DNA of 64,000 nt from a bacterium (GCA_027483535.1 JAIXUN010000002.1:1798001-1862000); one strand, 5' to 3'; numbered from the stretch's first letter, positions 34,487 through 43,662 are shown. Made by a program: numbers and translations. The notes: generated from the letters alone by a model not told the origin.

Positions 34487-37210
34487 ATGATTTCCCTCGC
34501 CGTCGCGGGTCTGGTCTTGCTACCATCGGCCAATTCGTTCATTGCACCCCAAGTCGGTACCTTCGAGCCGGGGCTGACATTCAGGCTTTACCTGATTTCG
34601 CAGAATATGGAGGAGTTGCCGACGCTGGTCAACAACCAAACTCCGAACGTCGATCGATTGATCGACAAGCTCGACTTCCCTAACGGAAAATTCGATTTCA
34701 AAGATCAGTTCTATGCCGAGGTCACAGGCGAGTTCTTTGCCGCGAAGGCAGGTGAATACAGTTTCCGACTCACCTCGGACGATGGGTCTGAGTTGATCAT
34801 CAACGGCAAGTCCGTTCTGACGATGGACGGAGTACACGCCGCAAAATCCGAAATCTGCAAAGTGCAGCTTGCCGCTGGATGGCACAAGCTGCGAGTCCGC
34901 TATTTTGAGAACACGGGCGGCGAGGAGCTGAAGCTTGAGTGGACCCGAAACGGTTCCGATTTTGAGGTCATGGGCGGCGAGGCCACGCGAGTCCAAGCCA
35001 ACGTGACCCGGGTTGTCTCGCCGGGCATGAAGGCGGTTCTCGGGATCGGACCGGCTCTCAAACCCGGGTCGGGTCTCCCGCTGGAAACAATTCACCCCGG
35101 TTGGGAGGTCATCAAGATTCGGCCCGACGACTTTAAGCCTCAGGTGGGTGCCCTTGCGTTCCTATCAAACGGTTCGTTGTTGGTGAGTAACTTCAAGCCG
35201 AACCAATCGGGACAGTTCTTGCCCGACCTGGCCGATGGAAAGCTTTATCGAGTCGATGGTGTGACAGGTGACAGTCCCAAACCTGTGGTCACCGAAGTTG
35301 CCACGAGCCTCCAAGAGCCGCTCGGCCTTTGCGTCCTGCCGGGCAAAGATGGCAAGGATCGAGTTTTCATCGCACAACGGAAAGAGATCACTGAACTGAT
35401 CGACTCCGATGGGGATGGAAGTTACGATAAGCGCAAGACGGTGGGCTCCGGCTGGATTTCGGACAACTATCACCACTTCACATTTGGCCTTGCCCACAAA
35501 GATGGAAAGATTTACGCCGCGTTGAGTACGTCGATCACGTTCAACGCGCCCGGAATCAACGGACCCAATCCTCCGTTCCGAGGATGCACCTTTGCGATCG
35601 ATCCCGACAAATATCGACCCGAAGCACCGCTCGCAAACATCGAATTTCTCACGGGCGGACACCGAACACCGAACGGTGTCTCAAATGGTCCTTGGGGACT
35701 CATCGTTGTTGGCGAGAACCAAGGATCGTGGCAGCCTTCGAACAAGTTGAACGTCATTCAACCGGGCTCCTTCTTCGGACACTATAACAACAGCACGTTT
35801 AAGACAAAGGAGTATCCAAACGGTGGCATTCCCGGTCCCTACGAATACAGCTCGGTCGCACCACCCGCTTTGCACATGCCCCAGGGTGAAGTTGCCAACA
35901 GTCCTGGTCAGACCGTGGTGATCCCGAGTGGTCCCCACAAAGACCAGATCCTCATTTCAGACGTGAAGTACGGCGGGCTTCGAAGAGCCTGGCTCGAGAA
36001 TGTCCGAGGCGTTTGGCAAGGAGGCGTCGTTCAGTACAGCCAAGGGTTCGAAGTTGGAACGAACCGCCTGGTTTGGGGTCCGGATGGGCACCTGTACATC
36101 GGCGGCATTGGCGCCAGCGAAAGTTGGGCTTGGACCGATCCAAAAACCGGACAATGGACCACGTTTGGTCTGCAAAAGGTGAAGCCCACAGGCAAACCCG
36201 CTTTTGAAATCGACTCGATCACTATCCAAAGAGACGGATTCAAGGTCACGTTTAGCGAGCCTCTCAAGTCTGGACTCCGAAAGGACGACCTGTTCGTTCG
36301 CAGCTTCAACTACGAACCAACGGTGGAGTACGGAGGAGACAAGAAGAACCGTGAGACTCTGGTCGTTGAGTCGGTTTCAAAGATCGGGTCCGACAACCGG
36401 AGCTACTTGGTCAAAGTCGGAGGACTCAAAGAGGACCGAATTCTCCACTGGCGGATCAAGGCCGAGTCAAAGAGCGGACGTCCGCTTTGGGCAGGAGACG
36501 TGTTCTACACCCTCAACAAGATGCCCAACATCGGGCTCGCTCAGAAGCAGAAGACGCGCATTCTGGTGTTCTCCAAGACGGCCGCCTTCCGGCACGATTC
36601 GATTCCGACCGGAGTCGCCGCGCTCAAGACGATGGCCGCCCTCAACGGCTGGGAAGTAGATGCCACCGAGGACTCTAGCGTCTTCACTCCAGAGAACCTG
36701 AAGAAGTATCAGACCCTCGTCTTCCTCTCCACAACAGGCGATATCCTCAACCCGGCTCAAGAGGCTGCCTTCGAAGGATTCATCAAGAATGGCGGCGGCT
36801 TCGTTGGCATTCACGCTGCTGCGGATACCGAATACCAGTGCGCCTTCTACGGAGAGGTTGTCGGTGGATACTTCAAGAGCCACCCCGCCAACCAGTTGGC
36901 GACCATCAAAGTAGAGGACCACAAGCACCCCACCACGTCGTTCCTTCCCGCGTATTGGCCCCGTTTCGATGAGTGGTACAACTACCGCGCCAACCCTCGG
37001 GATGGCGCCAAGGTGCTTGCCTCGCTCGACGAGAGCACTTACAAGGGCGGAGACATGGGTGACCACCCGATCATGTGGTACAAGACCGTCGGCAAGGGTC
37101 GATCCTGGTACACAGGCGGCGGACACACCAGAGAGAGCTACTCGGAAATTCTCTTCCTCAAAACCATTGAAGAAGCCATCCGCTGGACGGCTCAAACCGC
37201 GCCGCGCTAA
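34487..37210 (+). CDS. Secreted PA14 - beta-propeller - ThuA multidomain protein
   Basis: The 907-residue protein has a short signal peptide. A PA14 domain at about 28-170 contains EYSFRLTSDDGSELIINGK and WHKLRVRYFENTGGEELKLE. A sugar-dehydrogenase-like six-bladed propeller at about 205-560 contains DRVFIAQRKEITELIDSDGDG, GPWGLIVVGENQG and WGPDGHLYIGG. A ThuA/trehalose-utilisation domain at about 685-905 contains ILVFSKTAAFRHDSIPTG, GGGFVGIHAAADTEY and SWYTGGGHTRESY. PA14 usually binds carbohydrate, and the propeller may be a quinoprotein or lack cofactor. It lies divergent from the GH53 operon, consistent with glycan oxidation or binding. Confidence 0.9.
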   Translation: MISLAVAGLVLLPSANSFIAPQVGTFEPGLTFRLYLISQNMEELPTLVNNQTPNVDRLIDKLDFPNGKFDFKDQFYAEVTGEFFAAKAGEYSFRLTSDDGSELIINGKSVLTMDGVHAAKSEICKVQLAAGWHKLRVRYFENTGGEELKLEWTRNGSDFEVMGGEATRVQANVTRVVSPGMKAVLGIGPALKPGSGLPLETIHPGWEVIKIRPDDFKPQVGALAFLSNGSLLVSNFKPNQSGQFLPDLADGKLYRVDGVTGDSPKPVVTEVATSLQEPLGLCVLPGKDGKDRVFIAQRKEITELIDSDGDGSYDKRKTVGSGWISDNYHHFTFGLAHKDGKIYAALSTSITFNAPGINGPNPPFRGCTFAIDPDKYRPEAPLANIEFLTGGHRTPNGVSNGPWGLIVVGENQGSWQPSNKLNVIQPGSFFGHYNNSTFKTKEYPNGGIPGPYEYSSVAPPALHMPQGEVANSPGQTVVIPSGPHKDQILISDVKYGGLRRAWLENVRGVWQGGVVQYSQGFEVGTNRLVWGPDGHLYIGGIGASESWAWTDPKTGQWTTFGLQKVKPTGKPAFEIDSITIQRDGFKVTFSEPLKSGLRKDDLFVRSFNYEPTVEYGGDKKNRETLVVESVSKIGSDNRSYLVKVGGLKEDRILHWRIKAESKSGRPLWAGDVFYTLNKMPNIGLAQKQKTRILVFSKTAAFRHDSIPTGVAALKTMAALNGWEVDATEDSSVFTPENLKKYQTLVFLSTTGDILNPAQEAAFEGFIKNGGGFVGIHAAADTEYQCAFYGEVVGGYFKSHPANQLATIKVEDHKHPTTSFLPAYWPRFDEWYNYRANPRDGAKVLASLDESTYKGGDMGDHPIMWYKTVGKGRSWYTGGGHTRESYSEILFLKTIEEAIRWTAQTAPR

Positions 37211-37285
37211 CCAAAAAGAATGTTCCTCGGGAGCCCCGTTTTCGGTGACTTCCGAGGAGCTTAGGGTGTATCGTACAAGCCGACC

Positions 37286-37687
37286 ATGTCCGAATCGCTA
37301 GAAGCAACAAAACTCACCGCGCTAGTTGCGGACGACGAGCCACATCTACGGCGATTCGTAACCGAATACTTGAAGTCGGTTGGATTCGCGGTGGTGGAAG
37401 CCGAAGACGGCAAGGACGGACTTCAGAAACTCAATGAAGGGTCGTTCAACCTGATCGTATCGGACATCATGATGCCGAATCTTGACGGTCCGAGCATGCT
37501 GAAGCAAGCTCACGAAAAGGGGCTTCTCACGTCGACGAAGGCGATCTTAGCCAGCGCGGACGACTCTTCCCTCGAAGGAGTTCGTGAGGGCGATTTTCCT
37601 TGGAAACCGGACGCCTTCGTTCGTAAGCCGGTGACGCCGATCTCGTTAGAGTTTGCCCTCAAAGACCTGGGCTTCGAACTCGGCTAG
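37286..37687 (+). CDS. Single-domain response regulator (CheY-like receiver)
   Basis: The 133-residue protein is a lone receiver domain with acidic pocket ADDEPHLRR, the phospho-acceptor region LIVSDIMMPNLDGPSM and the conserved Lys in FVRKPVTP. No output domain is present and no histidine kinase lies nearby, so its partner is unknown; it may act by protein-protein contact or as a phosphate sink. It stands alone between two unrelated genes. TATCGT at 37269-37274 could be a -10, 11 nt before the ATG. Confidence 0.9.
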   Translation: MSESLEATKLTALVADDEPHLRRFVTEYLKSVGFAVVEAEDGKDGLQKLNEGSFNLIVSDIMMPNLDGPSMLKQAHEKGLLTSTKAILASADDSSLEGVREGDFPWKPDAFVRKPVTPISLEFALKDLGFELG

Positions 37688-37799
37688 TTTTCCGGCGGGA
37701 ACCTTTCCTACCTTCAGTCGCTTCTGATTAACACATCCACTATGCGAGCGGGGATTATCCCTTTGACCGCGACGTAGATGACTTAGGAAGTTTGCGGAC

Positions 37800-38510
37800 A
37801 TGAAACTAGTGCCTCAATTAATCGGCTTTTTGGGCCTGATGACCCTTGGAGGATGCGGAACGGTGGCTACTGCCGATCCGATTGGTCAGTACAAGCCAAA
37901 GTTCCAAGCTCCAAAAGCACAAAAGAAAGACCAACCCATGAACGTTTCGGAACTCTATCTTGCGGCAGGCTGCTTCTGGTGCATCGAAGCAATCTATGAC
38001 GATCTGGAAGGGGTCGTTGAGTGTGAAAGCGGTTACGCGGGTGGACCCAAAGCGGGTGTCACCTATGCGGAAGTTTGCTCGGGCCTTACGGGTCACGCTG
38101 AGGTCGTTCGGGTGAAGTACGATGCCGACAAGTTAGATCCGAAGGATCTGCTCCGACTTTTCTTCACTATTCACGATCCCACGCAGTTGAATCGCCAGGG
38201 ACCAGATGTGGGAACGCAGTATCGCTCCGCCGTCTTCTTCCGAACCGCTGAAGAGAAGCAGTTGGCGCAAGAAGTGATGACCGAGATCGCCAAAGCGAAG
38301 ATCTGGCCGAACAAGATCGTCACCACGCTTGAGCCGCTCAAGAATTACACCCGGGCGGAGGAATATCACCAAGACTATTACGTCAAGTTTGAGAACGCCT
38401 CGCCGATGGAGCGAATGAAGATGAACGCGGGCTACTGCCAAGCGATCGTTGCTCCCAAGGTCATCAAGTTCCGAAAGGAATTCAAAGACAAACTGAAGAA
38501 GAAGGGCTAA
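37800..38510 (+). CDS. msrA: Peptide methionine-S-sulfoxide reductase A, lipoprotein form
   Basis: The 236-residue enzyme reduces S-methionine sulfoxide in proteins. The catalytic motif GCFWC is at 57-61, with catalytic Cys58. GYAGG, the YAEVCSGLTGHAE segment and QYRSAVFF complete the family pattern, and NAGYCQA near the end may supply a resolving cysteine. An added N-terminus (residues 1-45) has a lipobox LGGC (Cys19), so this copy is likely anchored on the periplasmic side. The gene is followed by a perfect bidirectional terminator and faces fumC. Confidence 0.93.
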   Translation: MKLVPQLIGFLGLMTLGGCGTVATADPIGQYKPKFQAPKAQKKDQPMNVSELYLAAGCFWCIEAIYDDLEGVVECESGYAGGPKAGVTYAEVCSGLTGHAEVVRVKYDADKLDPKDLLRLFFTIHDPTQLNRQGPDVGTQYRSAVFFRTAEEKQLAQEVMTEIAKAKIWPNKIVTTLEPLKNYTRAEEYHQDYYVKFENASPMERMKMNAGYCQAIVAPKVIKFRKEFKDKLKKKG

Positions 38511-38520
38511 GCTCCCTATT

Positions 38521-38564
38521 CGACATCAAAAAAGGGACCTCGAGAGGTCCCTTTTTTGATGTCG
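38521..38564. terminator. Perfect 20-bp bidirectional terminator between msrA and fumC
   Basis: CGACATCAAAAAAGGGACCT (38521-38540) pairs perfectly with 38545-38564 around the loop CGAG. The A/T6 tracts flank a GC-rich core on both strands, so it can terminate both convergent genes. Confidence 0.9.
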
Positions 38565-38574
38565 AGTTCCCGGA

Positions 38575-39972
38575 CTAGATTGTCGGGTAGGTCATTTCGA
38601 TAGGCTTCACCCAGCTGGCGAACTGCTCCTCGGTGAGATACCCCAGCCCCAGAGCGGCTTCCTTGAGAGTAAGCCCTTCTTTGTGAGCCTTCTTGGCAAT
38701 GGCTGCGGCCTTGTCGTAACCAATGTGCCGATTGAGAGCAGTCACCTGCATCAGGTTGATGGCGAGGTTGTGCTCGATCTTTTCAACGTTGGGCTCAATT
38801 CCAACCGCACAGTTGTCATTGAACGCCTCGCAAGCGTCTCCAAGCAATTGGATGGAAGTGAGGACGTTGTGCACCATGACGGGCTTGAAAACGTTTAGCT
38901 GGAAGTTGCCTTGAGAGCCTCCGAACGCAACCGCGGCATCGCATCCAAAGACTTGCACCGCCACCATGGTGAGCGCTTCGCACTGGGTCGGATTGACCTT
39001 TCCGGGCATGATCGAGCTGCCCGGCTCGTTCTCCGGAATGACGATTTCGCCGATACCGTTTCTGGGACCCGAGGCCAGCCAGCGAACGTCGTTCGCCATC
39101 TTCATCAAAGCACCCGCAAGGGTTCGAAGAGCGGCCGATGTTGTGACCAAAGCATCGTGGCCCGCCAGCGCGGCGAATTTGTTGTCGGCACTCCGGAACG
39201 GGAATCCGGTGGACTTTGCGTAGTACTCCGCCGCCTTATCACCGAACTGCGGGTGAGCGTTGAGACCCGTTCCAACCGCCGTTCCGCCGATCGCGAGGTC
39301 GTACAATCCTTTCTCCGCCGATGCAACTTCGGCAAGGCAGTAGTCCATCTGAGCAACCCACGAACCGATTTCTTGCCCGAGCGTGATCGGCGTAGCGTCT
39401 TGAAGGTGGGTGCGTCCGACCTTTACGAGATCGGAGTAAGCCTCCGACTTCGCGGCGAGCGTGTCGCGCAGCTTCTTGACCTTCGGATAAAGCTGCCGGT
39501 GAAGTTCTTCCACAACGGCAATGTGCATCGCGGTTGGGAACGTATCGTTCGAGCTTTGACCCCGGTTCACGTGGTCGTTCGGGTGCACCGGATCTTTCGA
39601 GCCAAGAACTCCACCTGCGATCTCGATCGCGCGGTTCGAGATCACCTCGTTAGCGTTCATGTTGGACTGTGTGCCCGAACCCGTCTGGAAAACGACAAGC
39701 GGAAAGTGCTCGTCGAGCTTCCCATCGATAACCTCTTGAGCCGCCTGCGAAATGAGGTCCGCTTTGTCTCGGGGGAGTTCTCCAAGATCGGCGTTCGCAA
39801 GCGCCGCGCCTTGCTTCAAAATGCCCAGAGCCCGCACGATCGATCGGGTCATTCGGAATCGTTCGGTCCCGATTGGGAAGTTGATCAACGATCGCTGAGT
39901 TTGTGCGCCCCAGTAGCGAGAATTCTCTACTTGAATCTCGCCCATCGTATCCTTTTCGATTCGGTAGTCCAT
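38575..39972 (-). CDS. fumC: Class II fumarate hydratase
   Basis: The 465-residue enzyme interconverts fumarate and malate in the TCA cycle. It shows the class II superfamily signature [16 protein letters not shown], the active-site segment [12 protein letters not shown] and the N-terminal [12 protein letters not shown]. Length matches E. coli FumC, so no iron-sulfur cluster is expected. Likely -10 TACTCT is at 39985-39990, 12 nt before the ATG. An 8-bp inverted repeat (39992-40020) lies over the -35 region, a possible operator. Confidence 0.95.
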   Translation of the reverse strand: MDYRIEKDTMGEIQVENSRYWGAQTQRSLINFPIGTERFRMTRSIVRALGILKQGAALANADLGELPRDKADLISQAAQEVIDGKLDEHFPLVVFQTGSGTQSNMNANEVISNRAIEIAGGVLGSKDPVHPNDHVNRGQSSNDTFPTAMHIAVVEELHRQLYPKVKKLRDTLAAKSEAYSDLVKVGRTHLQDATPITLGQEIGSWVAQMDYCLAEVASAEKGLYDLAIGGTAVGTGLNAHPQFGDKAAEYYAKSTGFPFRSADNKFAALAGHDALVTTSAALRTLAGALMKMANDVRWLASGPRNGIGEIVIPENEPGSSIMPGKVNPTQCEALTMVAVQVFGCDAAVAFGGSQGNFQLNVFKPVMVHNVLTSIQLLGDACEAFNDNCAVGIEPNVEKIEHNLAINLMQVTALNRHIGYDKAAAIAKKAHKEGLTLKEAALGLGYLTEEQFASWVKPIEMTYPTI

Positions 39973-39991
39973 AGCCTAGGCACTAGAGTAC

Positions 39992-40020
39992 CGCCCGACC
40001 ATTGGTCGGAACGTCGGGCG
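39992..40020. repeat. 8-bp inverted repeat upstream of the fumC -10
   Basis: CGCCCGAC (39992-39999) and GTCGGGCG (40013-40020) form a perfect 8-bp inverted repeat that contains a smaller one, CGACC-ATT-GGTCG. It overlaps where the fumC -35 should be and has no T-tract. Candidate operator. Confidence 0.45.
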
Positions 40021-40048
40021 ATTCATGGACTTTGGCGAAGCTTCCCTT

Positions 40049-40093
40049 CGAGCCGGAACTAGTCAAGCCCGAACTGGTCGAGCCGGAACTAGT
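40049..40093. repeat. Three tandem 15-bp repeats at the 3' end of the saccharopine dehydrogenase-like gene
   Basis: Three adjacent 15-mers (40049-40063, 40064-40078, 40079-40093) share CRAGCCSGAACTRGT. The outer two are identical and the middle differs at three positions. The TAG stop (40089-40091) lies in the third copy. Read in the gene frame, each unit gives Leu-Asp-(stop or Gln)-Phe, so the gene end was duplicated twice. Confidence 0.85.
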
Positions 40094-41234
40094 CGAGTCG
40101 TTCTTCGGCCCAAACGACTTGGACGCCTCTGTTTTGGATTTCCGAGAGGAAGGTCTCTGGGTTCATAGCGATCTCAAGCTGATTGACGCCCGGTTTTAGA
40201 CCCTCGCCACCAACACCGTACTTACAAAGATGGATTGCGGGAATGGAGATTCCGATTCCGGTGAGCCACTCCATTGCCGTGAACGTATCGCCAAGGTTCT
40301 GAGGATGGATGACGGTGGCTCGAACTTTCATGTTCACATCTTCTTTCACACCCTCCGCCTCGGCGAGAGTGATGGCAATTTCCCTTTCATCTGGTAGCGA
40401 AAGAGCCGACTCCATCTGACCCGCGAACACTTCAAGCGGCGAGACTCCCCCCTCGCCTAGCGGTTCACGCGACCACATTCCAACGTCGCGCAGCCATTTC
40501 ATGGATTGAGCGTGACCGGGATACCGGAGAGTTCGATAGGCATACTCCTTCAGAATTCCCGGATAAAGGTCAACGGAGGTGCCTGCTCCTCCGGAAGTTG
40601 GGAAAGCCTCTAACGCGCCGATGCCTTCCACGTAGATTGGATCGATCGGATCGAGCGCCTCTCGCTCGATGACTTCGCCCCCTTGAATTTCATGAACCGC
40701 ATCCTCGTACTCGCCGATCAACCCTTCCAGGCTGAAAGCGATCTTGTATCCGAAAGGAAGATTGCGATTCTGCGGAAGGACACCGCAGAACAGCCGCACG
40801 CGTTCGGGAGCATCCAACTTTTGCATCCCAGCCGCCCCGAGCATGTTCACCAACCCAGGAGCTAAACCGCAATCGGGAACAGCGACTAATCCTTTCGCCT
40901 CGATTTCTCCGCGCCGTGCGAAGAGCTCGCGAGCGTCGGGAGTGTCGATCCCAAGGTCCAGATAATGCTTCCCAGCGGAGAGAGCTGCGCTTGCCAAAGC
41001 GGGGTGCAACGTGTAGGGCAACGCGCCAACCACCACGTCTACTTTCGCCAACGCGGAAAACAGCGACTCGTTGTTTCGGATGTCGAGCAATTCACACGAG
41101 GCTCCAGAAATTGCGCCTGCGTGCTCTAGCCGCCCGATTGAGTTGTCAAATAGGACGGTCTCGATGCCGTTTCGAACGATGTCGTAGGCAACACAACTGC
41201 CCTGCTTCCCTGCTCCAAACACACCTACTTTCAT
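40089..41234 (-). CDS. Saccharopine dehydrogenase-like (lysine dehydrogenase-type) oxidoreductase
   Basis: The 381-residue protein begins with a Rossmann NAD(P) loop VGVFGAGKQGSCVA (residues 3-16). The saccharopine dehydrogenase pattern follows: VDVVVGALPYTLHPALASAA, HYLDLGIDTPDARELF and VAVPDCGLAPGLVNMLG. The family acts on lysine, saccharopine, carboxynorspermidine or related amino acids; substrate is unassigned. A leadered start is likely: minus-strand TATACT at 41266-41271 overlaps the -10 of the divergent aldo/keto reductase, and AAGGA lies upstream of the ATG. The stop lies in a tandem repeat. Confidence 0.85.
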   Translation of the reverse strand: MKVGVFGAGKQGSCVAYDIVRNGIETVLFDNSIGRLEHAGAISGASCELLDIRNNESLFSALAKVDVVVGALPYTLHPALASAALSAGKHYLDLGIDTPDARELFARRGEIEAKGLVAVPDCGLAPGLVNMLGAAGMQKLDAPERVRLFCGVLPQNRNLPFGYKIAFSLEGLIGEYEDAVHEIQGGEVIEREALDPIDPIYVEGIGALEAFPTSGGAGTSVDLYPGILKEYAYRTLRYPGHAQSMKWLRDVGMWSREPLGEGGVSPLEVFAGQMESALSLPDEREIAITLAEAEGVKEDVNMKVRATVIHPQNLGDTFTAMEWLTGIGISIPAIHLCKYGVGGEGLKPGVNQLEIAMNPETFLSEIQNRGVQVVWAEERLD

Positions 41235-41264
41235 TCGATATCCATTCCTTATAAGAGAACCCAG

Positions 41265-41271
41265 TAGTATA
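41265..41271. promoter_or_regulatory. Overlapping divergent -10 elements
   Basis: Plus-strand TAGTAT (41265-41270, 7 nt before ATG 41278) and minus-strand TATACT (41266-41271) share five base pairs. The plus gene would be leaderless; the minus gene would have a leader of about 25 nt. Confidence 0.45.
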
Positions 41272-41277
41272 CGAGCG

Positions 41278-42171
41278 ATGCGTACCGTTCCATTTGGAGA
41301 CCTTGGGGTTCATGTCAGCGAGTTGGGCGTTGGTGGAGCCGAGATTGGCTTCGGTAACGTGCCGCAACCGGACGTCGATCTCCTTCTGAACTCCGCGCTA
41401 GATGCAGGGATCAATGTGATCGATACCGCCGAATGTTACGCAGAGAGCGAAGACAAGATCGGGAGAGCGGTCTCTCATCGAAGGGATGAATATTTCCTTC
41501 TCACCAAATGCGGGCATAGCCGAAACAAGGGCCTAGCGGATTGGGATGTACGCCTGCTCGAACAGCAGATCGATGAGAGCCTCATCAAACTCAAAACCGA
41601 CCGACTCGACCTTGTCCAACTGCACTCGTGCTCTCTGGAACACCTCGAACGAGGGGAGGTTATTGAAGTCTTAGAGAAGGCAAAACAAGCTGGAAAGACT
41701 CGGTGGATAGGATACAGTGGCGACCGCGAAGAGGCGCTCTACGCCGTGAATTCGGGTCGCTTTGATACGCTCCAAACCAGTTGCAACCTGTTTGATCAGC
41801 AGGTGCTGAACGAGACAATCCCGACCGCCCTTACAAGGGGTATGGGCGTCATCGCAAAGCGACCGATCGGAAACGCGGTTTGGAAATGGGCGAGCTTAGA
41901 GGAGTGTCCCGATTATCCAAAACCTTACTGGCAACGGATGACCGAGTTGGAGTATCCAGAGCTCCTAGGCGAGCGTGAACCCATTGAAGTCGCCCTCGGC
42001 TTTACAAAGTTCTCCGGTGTTCACACCATGATCGTCGGAGCCTCTAGCTCACGCCGCATCACGGATAACGTTGCGACCCTTCGATCCCTCCACTTCTCAG
42101 CCAGCGAGTTTGAATCGATCCGGCAACACTGGCTGAATGTTGCCAAGCCCGATTGGATTGGTCAAACCTAG
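41278..42171 (+). CDS. Aldo/keto reductase
   Basis: The 297-residue TIM-barrel oxidoreductase has the AKR catalytic tetrad in order: Asp in INVIDTAECY, Tyr in AECYAESEDKIG, Lys in YFLLTKCGHS and His in DLVQLHSCSLEHLERG. The C-terminal NADPH-binding segment TMIVGASSSRRITDN completes the pattern. It reduces aldehydes or ketones, or oxidises sugars, with NADP(H); the natural substrate is unknown. TAGTAT ends 7 nt before the ATG, suggesting a leaderless mRNA. It is divergent from the saccharopine dehydrogenase-like gene and convergent with the cyclase gene. Confidence 0.92.
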   Translation: MRTVPFGDLGVHVSELGVGGAEIGFGNVPQPDVDLLLNSALDAGINVIDTAECYAESEDKIGRAVSHRRDEYFLLTKCGHSRNKGLADWDVRLLEQQIDESLIKLKTDRLDLVQLHSCSLEHLERGEVIEVLEKAKQAGKTRWIGYSGDREEALYAVNSGRFDTLQTSCNLFDQQVLNETIPTALTRGMGVIAKRPIGNAVWKWASLEECPDYPKPYWQRMTELEYPELLGEREPIEVALGFTKFSGVHTMIVGASSSRRITDNVATLRSLHFSASEFESIRQHWLNVAKPDWIGQT

Positions 42172-42180
42172 TCGCTCAGC

Positions 42181-43584
42181 TCATGCGATCATTTGCGAAT
42201 CGAGCTCGCGGTAATGGGTCGAACAGTTTCGACCCTTGCGCTTTGATTCGTAAAGAGCTTGGTCAGCGCGTTCGATGAATTCGACTTCACTGAGGTGGGG
42301 CTCGAACGTGGAGATACCCACGCTCACGGTTACTTCCCGGTGTGCCCACTTGCCCTCTTGTATGGCGACCCGAAACCGTTCAGCGGCGAGCTTAGCGGAA
42401 TCACCGGAGGCACCCTCTAGGACAATGGCAAACTCTTCGCCGCCGTAGCGAGCCGGCTTTTCGTTCGACCGAGCCGTCTTTCTAAGGATGGACCCAACCT
42501 TCTTGAGCACCTGATCCCCCGCTTGGTGACCGAAGCCGTCGTTAAACTGCTTGAAATGGTCTACATCGAAGAGGAGCAAAGAAAAGGGTTTCCCGTTCCG
42601 GTGGAATCGGCTTACCGCATCGGCGAGGAAGTTTTGGAATTGTCGACGGTTGCTTAAACCGGTGAGACCATCGGTTGTCGCGAGTTCTTCAAGCTGCTTG
42701 AGCGCCTTCTGGAGTTTGCCCTCATGCAAGACAAGGGCGTCGTTCTTGCTCTTGAGTTCGCGCATGGTCAACTCAACCTTGCGCTCGGCAATCACTCGCG
42801 CCGTGATATCGATACTGCCCGCGATAGCCGCCACGCGGTTGCCTCGTGAGTCACAAAGGCAAATCACCTTGCAAGCCAGATAGACGTCCTCTCCATCGTT
42901 CTTGGTAAAAGCCCAATCGAATTCGTATCCGTCTTCAGCAATGAAGAGATCGTTCACACGCTGGTAGGACCACGACCCGGTCCCGTCTGGATCCATGACA
43001 TCCCAAACCGGAAAGCCGAACGCTTCCCACGGTTGGAGCCCAAAAATTTTCGTGGCAAGGCTGTTCCATTCTTGGATGAACCCGTCTCGATCTAGCGTGA
43101 AACAGGCCACGGGAAGTCCGTTGAATAGATCTTGAAATCGTCGCGATGCAACCTGAAGAGTCTCATTGAGGATCGACATTTCCTCCGACACGCGCTCGTT
43201 CACGGTGAGCTTTTCGAGGAGCGCACGACGCTCGGTCACTTTCGCTGAGAGTCGTTTCAGGACAAGTTCAACCATTGTCGGCGAAGCCGGGAGAAGCAGT
43301 GCATCGTCCGCCCCATTCGAAAGTGCAGCGATCGCTTCGCCTTCCGAACTTGTCACGATCAAAGTCCCGGTCTCAGGTCCAAGACCTCCCTCTAATCGGG
43401 CTTTCTCAAATTCGGTAAGACTGAGAATCTGCACCGAGGCTACTTCGGAGTCCCCAAGTTTTGGCTGCGCCTCCCCTAATCCGGGTAGGCAATTGTGCGC
43501 TTCTAGAAGCGAGAACGCTTCCGAAGAAATCCAGAAGCCCTGCGGCGGCTTCTTCGAATCAAACAAATCATTCAACAAACTCAA
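42181..43584 (-). CDS. Diguanylate cyclase with pseudo-receiver and PAS domains
   Basis: The 467-residue protein has three parts. Residues 1-115 resemble a receiver domain that lacks the phospho-Asp and conserved Lys (SNGADDALLLPASPTMVEL). A PAS domain spans about 150-270 (LPVACFTLDRDGFIQEWNSL, then AIAGSIDITARV). A GGDEF domain spans about 300-460 with an intact active site RYGGEEF (381-385). It would make cyclic di-GMP from GTP. The inhibitory I-site RxxD is not evident (RSNE). The start is TTG 43584 with GGGAG upstream. No phosphodiesterase lies nearby. Confidence 0.9.
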   Translation of the reverse strand: MSLLNDLFDSKKPPQGFWISSEAFSLLEAHNCLPGLGEAQPKLGDSEVASVQILSLTEFEKARLEGGLGPETGTLIVTSSEGEAIAALSNGADDALLLPASPTMVELVLKRLSAKVTERRALLEKLTVNERVSEEMSILNETLQVASRRFQDLFNGLPVACFTLDRDGFIQEWNSLATKIFGLQPWEAFGFPVWDVMDPDGTGSWSYQRVNDLFIAEDGYEFDWAFTKNDGEDVYLACKVICLCDSRGNRVAAIAGSIDITARVIAERKVELTMRELKSKNDALVLHEGKLQKALKQLEELATTDGLTGLSNRRQFQNFLADAVSRFHRNGKPFSLLLFDVDHFKQFNDGFGHQAGDQVLKKVGSILRKTARSNEKPARYGGEEFAIVLEGASGDSAKLAAERFRVAIQEGKWAHREVTVSVGISTFEPHLSEVEFIERADQALYESKRKGRNCSTHYRELDSQMIA

Positions 43585-43662
43585 GGATCTCCCAACCCGA
43601 TTTCCTTTTAGTTATCGGAAAACAGCCTGCCAGTCTTGAGGTCTTTGCTTAACGAAACCGAC

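Noticed and set aside
37223-37260. Imperfect inverted repeat (TCCTCGG/CCGAGGA) after the PA14 gene as a terminator
   Set aside because: The loop is over 20 nt and no T-tract follows on the plus strand.
38911-40062. 383-codon plus-strand open frame opposite fumC
   Set aside because: Fumarase signatures on the minus strand are unambiguous; this frame is Arg-rich and without motifs, a codon-bias shadow.
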